From Candidatus Nitronereus thalassa (lineage in GTDB: Bacteria > Nitrospirota > Nitrospiria > Nitrospirales > UBA8639): a stretch of 64,000 nt of DNA. Both the position numbers and the translations under genes were made by a program. The notes under the pieces are model-generated. The model saw only the letters and a program-made list of their open reading frames with translations. It did not search any database and had not been told where the DNA came from. Shown piece after piece: positions 1 to 8,330 of the stretch (position 1 is the first letter of the stretch; each line of letters opens with the position of its first letter). The DNA lies in contig NZ_JAQOUE010000001.1 in the NCBI RefSeq assembly GCF_032191465.1, forward strand, positions 3,294,141 to 3,358,140, in the 5' to 3' direction.

Positions 1-138
1 CGAGTGATCCTCTCGATCGCAATCATTCAACCGGCTTCCGGTGTGGGGCGGATGCTCCCAAACCCTAATGGTCGGTGGGTACCTCATCCTTTTTTTCTGA
101 TGGGTGATATGCTCAGCAAGTTTGGCTGCTCCGGGTAA
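1..138 (+). CDS. C-terminal end of an unidentified protein (partial)
   Basis: Frame 1 is open from the first base to a TAA at 136-138 and gives about 45 residues ending in MLSKFGCSG. It may be the tail of a gene that starts left of the window. No domain can be recognised, and an open frame this short could be chance. Confidence 0.3.
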   Translation, partial: RVILSIAIIQPASGVGRMLPNPNGRWVPHPFFLMGDMLSKFGCSG

Positions 139-252
139 ATCCGCTTTTACCATTTTTTAGAGGTGCCCATTAGAAATTTTCTTATTCCCATGATCAGTAG
201 TCGTCAAAGTCTACCCTGTCTACATGAACGTTCGGCCCACAAAAAATGGGTA

Positions 253-735
253 ATGTGGAATTGGTGTATTCTGTCGAAATGGTGGCATTCGCATTTATGG
301 AATATTCCCCGGCCGTGGCTTCTTATTTTTTGCCTCGTGACTTTACTAAATCCTTGGGGTTGCGCCAATATTCCAGATGGAGAAAAAAATGAGCCCCGGT
401 TGGACGAACAAATCTCAAAAGTCCCTGATTCTCTTGAATCCCTTTCTGGACATTGGGAATATCATGAGGGTGAAGTCATGTATAATTTGGTGTTGGACCA
501 ACAGGGAAATGGGACTTATGACTGGCAACAAGGGCGTTTTAAGACAACTTCTCTTTTAGATAAAACGTGGAAGGGAAGATGGATTCAATTGGGAAATGAT
601 CGTGAAGGAGGTTTTGAGGCTCAACTGGAAGAAAGCGGACTAACAGCCCACGGGAGATGGTGGTATACCCGAATTGGAAATGACCTCGACCCCATAGAAC
701 CAGGAGGGAATTTTATTCTTACGCGCAGCCCTTAA
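253..735 (+). CDS. putative lipoprotein of unknown function
   Basis: The protein has a hydrophobic stretch (PWLLIFCLVTLLNPWGC) that ends in a cysteine with a plausible but imperfect lipobox, so it may be a lipid-anchored outer-membrane protein. The mature part has a Trp/Gly-rich pattern (LSGHWEYHEGEVMYNL, WKGRWIQLG, ARGRWWYTR-like) that could be a small beta-sheet domain. An upstream GTG at 163 and an ATG at 190 are in frame. The ATG at 253 is preferred because it places the lipobox Cys at about residue 37. No ribosome site is convincing for any of these starts. I do not recognise the family. Confidence 0.6.
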   Translation: MWNWCILSKWWHSHLWNIPRPWLLIFCLVTLLNPWGCANIPDGEKNEPRLDEQISKVPDSLESLSGHWEYHEGEVMYNLVLDQQGNGTYDWQQGRFKTTSLLDKTWKGRWIQLGNDREGGFEAQLEESGLTAHGRWWYTRIGNDLDPIEPGGNFILTRSP

Positions 736-1052
736 GATGAGTGATTGCTGCGGCAGTTAGGAAATGTGTCCTCTTTCTGGATAACATTGTCTCTTAGTGT
801 CCATGAATTATTGCAGGTTTTTTTGCCCAACCTTGTCTGGTACAATCGGGTGGAAAAATGGCCATGATAAGGGGAGTCCTTCGGTCCCTCTGTACGTTTG
901 AAGATGTTGTAAGAAATTGCTAATGATTTTTCTGTCTTTTGCCGATATATATTACCGAGGGGTTTGTGTCTTGACAGGGATTGGTGTTGTGATTAATCTC
1001 TCAAGGAAGTTGTGCGAAGTCCGAAAATTTTAATAAAAAGAGGCACTTAGAT
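736..1052. other. intergenic region, promoter side of the transglycosylase gene
   Basis: These 317 bases hold no convincing reading frame. The right part contains a TTGACA at 971-976 followed after 17 bases by TAATCT (994-999). This is a possible but weak sigma-70-type promoter for the gene starting at 1053. Nothing else stands out. Confidence 0.4.
971..999 (+). promoter_or_regulatory. possible sigma-70 promoter of the lytic transglycosylase gene
   Basis: A consensus -35 (TTGACA, 971-976) is followed by a 17-base spacer and TAATCT as a -10 that matches only three consensus positions. It lies about 54 bases before the start codon at 1053. Confidence 0.3.
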
Positions 1053-2744
1053 ATGAATTTGTTGAAGAAATCTATGGTAAGACGAGTTATTTCAACTTCG
1101 GTCGTGATCCTGATCGCATTGCCTTCATTTTCATTCGCACAGTCAAATGCCATTTCTGTTTCCCAAGATTTATTGCCGACCACCCAGTCCTCATCCCTGG
1201 CCAAAGGGGATTCGGGCCCAAATTCTCTTGGAGCAACTGGGCCTACTCCACCTGTCGAGGAAGAAGTAAATGAGGAACCTGGACTCCAGGTGGAAGGGGG
1301 TTCCAGTGAGATCGCTCAGTCTGGGAATTTAAAGGGACTCTCAACATCCGAGAGTGTTAAATCCCAGACTCGGGTGACCCCTATCAAATCTTCGGTAGGG
1401 GTATTAACAGATGAGCCACAAGAATTGGGAAACCAATCTGAAAATTCATTAAAAAATATTCCTCAGGTTCCATTATTGGAGGCAGGTAAAACATTACGGA
1501 ATGAAGGTTTACAAAATCATCAGCTTCCTTTGCCTAGCCTGGAGGTTGGTTCTACTCCGAAACCTTGGCGCTATAAGAAACTTTTTGCCGCATCTTCCAG
1601 TGAGGTTGAGCCCGAGCCTGAACTTCCTTATGGCGAAATTTCCCTTATACTGAATCCCTCCGTTGAACGAAACATTCGTTACTTTCAAACCGTGATTCCT
1701 GAGCGTTTTCAGGAATGGCTGGATCGCTTTAGCAAATACAAACCAGTGGTTGATCAATTTTTTGCTGAGCTCGGACTGCCGAGAGAATTGGTTTACTTGT
1801 CGATCATCGAAAGTGGGTTTAATCCAAGAGCCTATTCACGGGCGCGGGCGGCAGGACCGTGGCAGTTTATGAAAGGCACGGGCAAGACCTATGGCCTTCG
1901 CGTCAATTGGTACCTTGATGAACGGCGTGATCCGATTAAGTCCTCGGTGGCAGCTGCCCAACATTTACGTGACCTCTATGACCGATTTGGATCATGGCCT
2001 TTGGCATTGGCGGCTTATAATGCTGGAGCAGGGAAAATTTCTCGGGCCATTCGAAAAAGCGGAACCCGTGATTATTGGAAAATTCGTCGAACACGGTATA
2101 TTCGTCGAGAGACGCGGGAGTATGTACCAAAATTTATGGCTGCGACCATTATTGCTACAAATCCAACTTTATTTGGATTTCGCGCTGGGACGACTTCGGA
2201 GGTTCATCAATACGATGAAGTCCTTATGCATGATACGATTCATTTGCGAACCGTGGCCAAAAAAACGGGTCTAGACTTCGAAGATCTTCGGCGCCTTAAT
2301 CCAGAATTGCGCCGTAGTATTACCCCTCCGGAAAAGGAAGGCTATTTTTTAAAGGTGCCCGTGGGCATGGGATATCAAGTAGAAAATATTCGGGATGAAC
2401 TTAAGCAATGGGTTCAACCTCCACCTCAAGTGACATGGTATCGGGTGCGCAGTGGTGATAGCCTGTCGGTAATTGCCCATCGTTTTAATTTGAGCATGAG
2501 TAAACTCAAAAGCCTCAACAATCTCTCTGGAAACCTGATCCATGTTGGTCAACGATTGCGTGTGGGGGAAGGTGGGGGGCAAACTTCAGGAGAAGGGGAC
2601 GCCAAGTGGTACAAGGTTCGTCGAGGCGATAGTCTCTGGACGATTGCGAAGCGATTCAGCGTGAGTGTGAGGGATTTGAAAGTTCTCAATAATTTGCCAA
2701 GCAGTGTGATTCGAGCCGGGCGAATGTTAATGGTAAGTCCTTAA
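1053..2744 (+). CDS. mltD: membrane-associated lytic murein transglycosylase with two LysM domains (MltD-like)
   Basis: This 563 aa protein should cleave the MurNAc-GlcNAc bond of peptidoglycan in the periplasm. Residues 1-30 form a signal peptide (hydrophobic [14 protein letters not shown]). Residues 31-200 are a low-complexity Pro/Ser/Glu-rich spacer. An SLT (GH23) domain spans about 225-370, with the catalytic Glu near 253 in [13 protein letters not shown], then AAGPWQFM and [13 protein letters not shown], the family hallmarks. Two LysM glycan-binding repeats follow at about 462-503 ([16 protein letters not shown]) and 519-560 ([16 protein letters not shown]). AGAGGC precedes the ATG. The domain order is that of E. 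coli MltD, but the N-terminal spacer is longer. The next gene converges from the minus strand. Confidence 0.93.
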   Translation: MNLLKKSMVRRVISTSVVILIALPSFSFAQSNAISVSQDLLPTTQSSSLAKGDSGPNSLGATGPTPPVEEEVNEEPGLQVEGGSSEIAQSGNLKGLSTSESVKSQTRVTPIKSSVGVLTDEPQELGNQSENSLKNIPQVPLLEAGKTLRNEGLQNHQLPLPSLEVGSTPKPWRYKKLFAASSSEVEPEPELPYGEISLILNPSVERNIRYFQTVIPERFQEWLDRFSKYKPVVDQFFAELGLPRELVYLSIIESGFNPRAYSRARAAGPWQFMKGTGKTYGLRVNWYLDERRDPIKSSVAAAQHLRDLYDRFGSWPLALAAYNAGAGKISRAIRKSGTRDYWKIRRTRYIRRETREYVPKFMAATIIATNPTLFGFRAGTTSEVHQYDEVLMHDTIHLRTVAKKTGLDFEDLRRLNPELRRSITPPEKEGYFLKVPVGMGYQVENIRDELKQWVQPPPQVTWYRVRSGDSLSVIAHRFNLSMSKLKSLNNLSGNLIHVGQRLRVGEGGGQTSGEGDAKWYKVRRGDSLWTIAKRFSVSVRDLKVLNNLPSSVIRAGRMLMVSP

Positions 2745-2765
2745 CCCTATCCTTTGATTCTGAGG

Positions 2766-3542
2766 TTAGTCTTTCTGTTCTGCTGCCGGCACTTCGGTTC
2801 CGGCGGCATTCTCTTCTTTGGCTTCAGGAATTTCCTTTGGTGGTTCAAGCACCCGAATACGCATGATGGCTTCATTGACATAGGGTGAAGCCGGGTATTC
2901 ATCTTGGAGTTGCTTGAAATGCGTCAGTGCCTGTTCTGTCTGATTCTCGGCTTCCTCGAGTTTTGCCATTTCAAAAATGATTTGATCTTTATTGAGTGTT
3001 CCGGTGACATTCAGTGCCTGAGAATAGGTTTCCATACCCTTTTGCCGCTGTCCATTGAGGATATAGGCTGACCCCAATCGCTGATATACCAGACCGAGAA
3101 GGGCCGGATTATCCCGGAATGAAGAAATATACTTTTCATAGGCTTCAATGGCACCAGTATAGTTTTCGCTTTCTGCGCGGGCATTGCCCAAAAAATACCA
3201 TGCCAGCTCAGCACTTGATGTATTAGGATATTTCTCAAGGATTAGTTCGTAGAGGGCACTGGCCTTGTTCAGATTTTCCTTTGCCTTGTCAGGATCGTCT
3301 AACGAACGGTCCAGGTATAATTGCCCAGCCTGATGTTCCATTGCGAGGGCTTCTTTCTCTTGTTGTTGTTGCCACCAAAATATACCGCCGATTGCCATCA
3401 TCACGACACAGATCAGCAAGACTCCCGAAATCACCGCACCACGGTGTTGCTCGGCAAATAGCCAAATTCGTTCAGAGCGGGACAACAACTCCGGATGTTC
3501 GGAGGAAAACGATCGACTGGTATCTCGAATTCTGAAACTCAT
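2766..3542 (-). CDS. membrane-anchored TPR protein (YfgM/BamD-like TPR)
   Basis: This 258 aa protein has a cytoplasmic N-terminus of about 35 residues, one membrane segment near 36-55 (AVISGVLLICVVMMAIGGIF), and then a Q/E-rich linker. TPR helices follow at about 80-230 (AELAWYFLGNARAESENYTGAIEAYEKY-type, LVYQRLGSAYILNGQ). The tail is Glu/Ala-rich and acidic. The topology resembles YfgM/TPR_21 proteins, which assist periplasmic folding in other bacteria. That role is an analogy. It is convergent with the transglycosylase gene and is transcribed away from the tRNA-Val promoter region. Confidence 0.75.
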   Translation of the reverse strand: MSFRIRDTSRSFSSEHPELLSRSERIWLFAEQHRGAVISGVLLICVVMMAIGGIFWWQQQQEKEALAMEHQAGQLYLDRSLDDPDKAKENLNKASALYELILEKYPNTSSAELAWYFLGNARAESENYTGAIEAYEKYISSFRDNPALLGLVYQRLGSAYILNGQRQKGMETYSQALNVTGTLNKDQIIFEMAKLEEAENQTEQALTHFKQLQDEYPASPYVNEAIMRIRVLEPPKEIPEAKEENAAGTEVPAAEQKD

Positions 3543-3749
3543 GGTTTTAAATGGACGGGGCGAGTATTTCTATGAAAGTGAGTGCCATTTTGAAGCCTCA
3601 GGCCTTATACTCACATGATAAGACCTTGTCAAATTCACAATATCGCTAAGAAATCACGAAGAACTAAGATAAGAATTGAACACTGCATTGGTGAAGGAAG
3701 TTAATCCTTGATCCAGAAGAGTGGGAAATTTCCACCGGATATCATTAGG

Positions 3750-3777
3750 TTGACATGGACTACATGCTTGATATAAT
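3750..3777 (+). promoter_or_regulatory. consensus sigma-70 promoter of tRNA-Val
   Basis: TTGACA (3750-3755), a 16-base spacer and TATAAT (3772-3777) form a perfect-box promoter. The -10 ends 31 bases before the mature tRNA-Val 5' end, as expected for a stable RNA gene. The tRNA-Asp further down may be co-transcribed. Confidence 0.8.
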
Positions 3778-3808
3778 TCATCTTACGTAAATCCGAAATT
3801 GATCGAAT

Positions 3809-3884
3809 GGGCGGATAGCTCAGTTGGGAGAGCATTGCCCTTACAAGGCAGAGGTCGCAGGTTCAATCCCTGTTCCGCCTACCA
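3809..3884 (+). tRNA. tRNA-Val (anticodon TAC)
   Basis: A 76-base cloverleaf can be folded by eye. The acceptor stem GGGCGGA pairs with TCCGCCT (first pair G-T), and U8-A9 and the D-loop follow. The anticodon arm is TTGCC-CTTACAA-GGCAG with anticodon TAC, the T arm carries TTCAATC, and the CCA end is encoded. Confidence 0.96.
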
Positions 3885-4003
3885 ACTACAGAAAATAAAT
3901 CCGGTAGAGCCTAGGCCATACACCCGGTTAGTTCTTTTGTAATTTTAGAAGAAATTCCCAGGTCTAAATGCCAGAAAAAGGCTCCTTAATAAGCAAGGTA
4001 TGT

Positions 4004-4080
4004 GGGGCCGTCGTTCAGCTGGTTAGGACGCCAGATTGTCAATCTGGAGGTCGCGGGTTCAAGTCCCGTCGGCCCCGCCA
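4004..4080 (+). tRNA. tRNA-Asp (anticodon GTC)
   Basis: This is a 77-base cloverleaf. The acceptor stem GGGGCCG pairs with CGGCCCC, the anticodon arm is CCAGA-TTGTCAA-TCTGG with anticodon GTC, the T-loop is GGGTTCAAGTCCC, and the CCA end is encoded. It lies just upstream of the tol operon. Confidence 0.96.
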
Positions 4081-4169
4081 TACACTTCTCAGCGTGAGTG
4101 TTCCGAACATTCCAAATCCACAGGCATTGTTTCTCTACATCTTCCCCCTACAGACAACCGGAGGTCTTG

Positions 4170-4898
4170 ATGTTCTCTAGTAATCCTTTGGAAACGCTTG
4201 GATCTCTTGGACCAGTTTCAATTTTTGTCTTGTTGACCCTCCTGTTGTTCTCGGTATCTTCATGGGGGATTATTGCCTATAAATGGAGAATGTTTCGCAC
4301 AAGCGATCTGGAAGAGTCCCAATTTCTTCAAGCCTTTGAGTGTTCGACTCTTAATAGGAAGGAGTTGGCAAATTTAAAGAAAACCGCGAATGTGCTTTCG
4401 CAAAGTTCAAGCGGAGCCGTCTTAGTTGGAGTCATCAATAAAGTCGATCAACATCGAGATTTCGTGGAAAGACAAGATCTTATAGGGGATCAGCGAGGCC
4501 GGCGATGGCCAGACCGCCAATATCTTGAAAAAGTGGTACAGTACATCGTGCAAGGTCAAATTAATCATCAAGAAAGTTACCTTCCCTTTTTGGCCACCAC
4601 AGGGAACATCACTCCCTTTATCGGATTATTTGGGACCGTGGTGGGGGTAATGAATGCGTTTCGAGAAATTGGAGTCCAAGGATCTGCCAGCATTGCTGCA
4701 GTTGCCCCGGGTGTCGCGGAAGCACTGGTCGCCACTGCCGCCGGGTTATTCGCGGCGATACCCGCCGTGGTTGCCTATAATTATTTTTTGACAAAGATTC
4801 GAAAAAGTGCCTATCGCGTCGAAGCGTTTAGTATTGAATTTCTCAATGCTTTGGATGAGCTGTCTAACAGGGTCGATGAGGCTGAAGTCGTCCGGTGA
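4170..4898 (+). CDS. tolQ: TolQ/ExbB-type proton channel subunit
   Basis: This 242 aa inner-membrane protein is a MotA/TolQ/ExbB family member. With TolR it would form the proton-driven motor of the Tol (envelope constriction) or Ton system. The first membrane helix is at about 15-37 ([24 protein letters not shown], quoted in part). The diagnostic regions [18 protein letters not shown] and [20 protein letters not shown] give helices two and three. The frame is open from 4098, but the ATG at 4170 has GGAGG seven bases upstream and starts the usual MFSSNPLE N-terminus, so the longer start is rejected. The stop codon overlaps the next start (TGATG). Confidence 0.93.
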   Translation: MFSSNPLETLGSLGPVSIFVLLTLLLFSVSSWGIIAYKWRMFRTSDLEESQFLQAFECSTLNRKELANLKKTANVLSQSSSGAVLVGVINKVDQHRDFVERQDLIGDQRGRRWPDRQYLEKVVQYIVQGQINHQESYLPFLATTGNITPFIGLFGTVVGVMNAFREIGVQGSASIAAVAPGVAEALVATAAGLFAAIPAVVAYNYFLTKIRKSAYRVEAFSIEFLNALDELSNRVDEAEVVR

Positions 4899-5329
4899 TG
4901 TTTGAATCCCGTCATCGCCGTTTTTTATCTGAAATCAACATTATCCCGCTAGTGGATGTGGTGCTTGTTTTGTTGGTGATCTTTATGGTCACTGCGCCCA
5001 TGCTTCATAGAGGGATTGATATCACCCTCCCTCGTTCTTCTTCCAATACAATTACTCCTGATGAGCGGCTCATTATTTCCATTGAACCTGACGAAGCAAT
5101 CTATGTTGGAAAAGATCGTGTCACAATTATTAGTTTACGCAAACGCCTTCATGAAGCGAGAGCGACGAATCCGATGGTGTCAGTCTATCTCCGCGCCGAT
5201 AGTAAAATTCCCTATGGGCGAATCGTCCAGGTCATGGATGAGGTGAAACGGGTGGGCATTGAAAAATTAGGAATGGTGACCAACCCGAAAGGAACCCAGC
5301 TGGAGGAAGAATCCATTGACCTCTCCTAA
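4898..5329 (+). CDS. tolR: TolR/ExbD-type energy-transducing protein
   Basis: This protein of about 143 aa has one membrane helix near residues 16-36. The helix carries the family's critical Asp in INIIPLVDVVLVLLVIFMV, which is part of the proton path with TolQ. A periplasmic domain follows (ITLPRSSSNTITPDERLIIS, then VYLRADSKIPYGRIVQVMDE), typical of ExbD/TolR. The ATG at 4898 overlaps the tolQ stop, implying translational coupling. A GTG one codon earlier (4895) is also in frame. Confidence 0.93.
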   Translation: MFESRHRRFLSEINIIPLVDVVLVLLVIFMVTAPMLHRGIDITLPRSSSNTITPDERLIISIEPDEAIYVGKDRVTIISLRKRLHEARATNPMVSVYLRADSKIPYGRIVQVMDEVKRVGIEKLGMVTNPKGTQLEEESIDLS

Positions 5330-5355
5330 GTGGAGAGGGCGATACGCTGGATGTT

Positions 5356-6843
5356 ATGTCCTATGCCGGCCACTATAGTCTTCTCTCTGGGCATTTAGCG
5401 GAATCTTCCGCATGGGTGGATGACCGATTTAAACGAGGCCTGGTGGCCTCATTGGTGGTGCATGCTGTCCTGCTTTTGGGTCTTATGAGTGTCCGTTTTT
5501 CCCCGACCATTCAACAGCCCTTGGCCTCATATCGCGTGAACCTTGTGACTCTTCAGGAGTCGACGGCGCCTGCGCCATTGAAGAAAACTACACCCATAAA
5601 AAAGGCCAAAATATCTCAATCTACGACGCCTGCGCCCTCAAAGGAAACCACACCTGTACAAAAAACCAAAACTCCTCCGGAGGCGGCAACTCCAAAGCCA
5701 AAAATTGATCCGGTACCACCTCCAATTGTCGAACCGGTTCGGACGGAACAGGTGACGCAGTCTATTGTGGATGCTCTTGAGAGTGTCGCGGTGCCCCAAT
5801 CTCGGGATATGGCTTCGGTGCCCAATACTCCTGTCATAGCTCCAACGGCGACTGAATCCGTGAGAGAACCCATTGAAGAGCAGTCGATTACCATGCCAGT
5901 GATTCCTCAGGCTCCAAAAATTTCGGTGCAGCAACCGTCCCCTAAAGATGATCCGCCGGCTCCTTCAGTGCCTTCCCCTGGCTCATTGGCGGATACGCTG
6001 AAACAGGCTGTCCAGTCTGTCGCTGTTCCTCAAAATCCTCAGAGGCCACCAGCGCAGATAAAACCTTCGCCAAATTCTAAATCAGAGAACCTAGCGAGTA
6101 GTAGCCAATCGTCCAAGGTAGAACCTCAACCGAAGGTGCCCTCTCGTCCTCGGGTGGCGGATTCATTGAAACAAGTACTGCAATCGGTGGTGGTTCCGGA
6201 AATGAAACAATCTTCAGGGGCTCCAAAGAAAAATGTACAGGCGGTTCCGGTGCCTAATCCATCACACCAGGAACCCCCTTTGCAGCCACGCAAAGAGCTT
6301 GAGGGGATCGTTATGCCTTCGGAAGCTCCACAATTAGCTGCGGTGGATCGTTCCAAAATTCAGGCATTATTGAAAAACGCGTCGAGAGAGCATTCTCCAA
6401 ATTCCGTTCACGAGAATGCGGTGAATCAAAAAATCGCTAAGCTCATGATTCCCGATGTTCAGGCGCCTGAACCACATCATATTTTTTCGAAACCGGTAGA
6501 GAGCGGTACACAAAATGCCACGACTACTCTCCAGGTGTCGGGCTCTTCTCCAGAGGGCCATCCGTATTGGGGACGGGTGTGGTCAAAAATTGATCGAGAG
6601 TGGGTGGCGCCGACTGTTCAGGTGAGTTCCCTCAACCCTCTTCGAGTTGTTTTGGCCTTTCGAATTGAGCGCAATGGGGCTGTAAAGAAATTGGCCATCG
6701 AACAATCATCGGGGAATGAGTATTATGATATTGCCGCGAAACGGGCGGTGTTAGATGCCGCTCCCTTGCCAAAATTTTCTCCCGATATGCGCGAGGCCTA
6801 TTACGATGTACAATTTCAATTTACCGTTAATGTGGATTCCTAA
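5356..6843 (+). CDS. tolA: TolA/TonB-like periplasm-spanning protein
   Basis: This 495 aa protein would link the TolQR motor to the outer membrane. It has a short cytoplasmic N-terminus and one membrane helix near 30-48 (GLVASLVVHAVLLLGLMSVR). A very long Pro/Lys/Ser-rich spacer runs from about 60 to 395, and a TonB-C domain from about 400 to 495 (PLRVVLAFRIERNGAVKKL, DIAAKRAVLDAAPLPKFSP). The spacer holds at least three copies of a repeat of the form (V/L)AD(T/S)LKQ..QSV.VP. Position between tolR and tolB supports TolA function, although the C-terminal fold is TonB/TolA-generic. The stop codon overlaps the tolB start. Confidence 0.85.
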   Translation: MSYAGHYSLLSGHLAESSAWVDDRFKRGLVASLVVHAVLLLGLMSVRFSPTIQQPLASYRVNLVTLQESTAPAPLKKTTPIKKAKISQSTTPAPSKETTPVQKTKTPPEAATPKPKIDPVPPPIVEPVRTEQVTQSIVDALESVAVPQSRDMASVPNTPVIAPTATESVREPIEEQSITMPVIPQAPKISVQQPSPKDDPPAPSVPSPGSLADTLKQAVQSVAVPQNPQRPPAQIKPSPNSKSENLASSSQSSKVEPQPKVPSRPRVADSLKQVLQSVVVPEMKQSSGAPKKNVQAVPVPNPSHQEPPLQPRKELEGIVMPSEAPQLAAVDRSKIQALLKNASREHSPNSVHENAVNQKIAKLMIPDVQAPEPHHIFSKPVESGTQNATTTLQVSGSSPEGHPYWGRVWSKIDREWVAPTVQVSSLNPLRVVLAFRIERNGAVKKLAIEQSSGNEYYDIAAKRAVLDAAPLPKFSPDMREAYYDVQFQFTVNVDS

Positions 6844-8183
6844 TGAAAATACCTAAACGTTTCATGTGTGTAATCGCTGCGCTTCTCGGTGTGGGAGGGG
6901 TGGCCTTATTTGAGTCTAAGGCCGCAGACGTGTTTTTGGAAACCAAACGATCGGAGTTTCAAAAGATTCCCATTTGGGTTATGGGCTTTGGCGATGGAAA
7001 TGCCGGTGCGGACTCGGGGAATCCCATTGGAGCACAGATAGCTCAAATTCTTAAGGCCGACTTAACCAGGTCTCAGGTTTTTGAGGTCGTGGGCGAGCCC
7101 ATTTCCACCCTGGAATTTTCTCAATCGCATTGTCAGGGAACAGAACTTCTGGGAAAGGCCAAAGGAAGCGGAGCCACCGTATCCAGCTGGGGGCGTGTAG
7201 GGCGGAAGAATAGCAAGCTTGTGATGGAAACCTGTGCCTTCGATGGAGGGAGCGAAGATCTTGCTTTGGGGAAACGCTACGTAGGTAGCCCGATCACTTT
7301 CAAATTACTACGGCTCATGGTGCATCGGTGGGCGGATGAATTGGTTTCCCGGTACACGGGAGATCCTGGGATTGCACGGACCAAAATTGTATATGTGGCG
7401 GAAGACGCCAAGGGCAATCGAGATTTGTTTGTGATGGATTATGATGGGTTTGGTCCAAAGCAGATAACGGCCGATCAGCGATTGAGTCTCATGCCTGCTT
7501 GGTCACCGGATCAACGGCACGTGGCCTTTACGACTTATAAAAAAAATAATCAAGAGATCGTTCTTCTTCATTTAGCTTCGGGCACAAAGACGACGTTGGT
7601 TTCAGCCAAAAGTTTGAATATTACTCCAGCCTTTTCTCCCAACGGAAAACTGTTAGCCTTTGCGTCGGCGACGGAGGGAAATTCGGATATATATACGTTG
7701 GACTTGACGACGAAAGACTTGCTGAAACTCACGTTTGACTCCAGTGCCGATCTTTCTCCGGCATGGTCCCCCAATGGTCGGGAAATTGCATTTACCTCCG
7801 ATCGAGGGGGGCGTCCTCAGATCTATCTTATGAGTGCGGATGGCTCAAACGTTCGACGTCTGACCTTTGAAGGGCAATATAACGCTGCCCCCGCCTGGTC
7901 CCCTCGCGGAGATTGGATTGTGTATGTCTGTCAATTACCACAGCAGGGGTTCAAATTATGTCGGATCACCCCGGATGGGCAAAAACGCATGCAAATTACC
8001 TCAGGCCCATCTAGCGAAATCGATGATTCCCCTTCATGGGCACCAGATGGGCGACATTTGGTTTTTAGTTCCACCCGGGGTGGGACGAGTCATATTTACA
8101 TGGTGAATGTAGATGGATCGGGGTTGGAGCAATTGACGACTGGAGGAACCCATCATAGTTCTCCGTCCTGGTCGCCATTGTAG
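6843..8183 (+). CDS. tolB: Tol-Pal system beta-propeller protein TolB
   Basis: This 446 aa periplasmic protein starts at an ATG overlapping the previous stop (TAATG). Residues 1-28 form a signal peptide (CVIAALLGVGGVALFESKA). An N-terminal TolB domain at about 35-175 carries the GDGNAGADSGNPIGAQIAQIL region. A WD40-like PD40 beta-propeller follows at about 180-446, with repeated units such as LSLMPAWSPDQRHVAFT, ITPAFSPNGKLLAFAS and DLSPAWSPNGREIAFTSDRG. Length and architecture match canonical TolB, which connects Pal and TolA during cell division. Confidence 0.95.
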   Translation: MKIPKRFMCVIAALLGVGGVALFESKAADVFLETKRSEFQKIPIWVMGFGDGNAGADSGNPIGAQIAQILKADLTRSQVFEVVGEPISTLEFSQSHCQGTELLGKAKGSGATVSSWGRVGRKNSKLVMETCAFDGGSEDLALGKRYVGSPITFKLLRLMVHRWADELVSRYTGDPGIARTKIVYVAEDAKGNRDLFVMDYDGFGPKQITADQRLSLMPAWSPDQRHVAFTTYKKNNQEIVLLHLASGTKTTLVSAKSLNITPAFSPNGKLLAFASATEGNSDIYTLDLTTKDLLKLTFDSSADLSPAWSPNGREIAFTSDRGGRPQIYLMSADGSNVRRLTFEGQYNAAPAWSPRGDWIVYVCQLPQQGFKLCRITPDGQKRMQITSGPSSEIDDSPSWAPDGRHLVFSSTRGGTSHIYMVNVDGSGLEQLTTGGTHHSSPSWSPL

Positions 8184-8330
8184 CGCTTCTGGGATTTCCT
8201 GCCATTATCAAAGAGGTGGTGATGGGATGGTTGGGCATTGCCCGGACGTTTCGTCCTGGCCAGGATATAATCAGGGAGTTCAGATTGATTTTGGGTGTAT
8301 TGGTGATATGTGCATAGGGGGGCGGTAAAA

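Noticed and set aside
4098..4169. Longer N-terminus of TolQ from 4098
   Set aside because: The first 24 residues overlap the tRNA-Asp trailer, lack a ribosome site, and are unlike the family; ATG 4170 has GGAGG.
5616..5934. Minus-strand reading frames over the TolA spacer
   Set aside because: They are shadow frames of the repetitive Pro/Ser spacer with low-complexity translation and no ribosome site or neighbour support.
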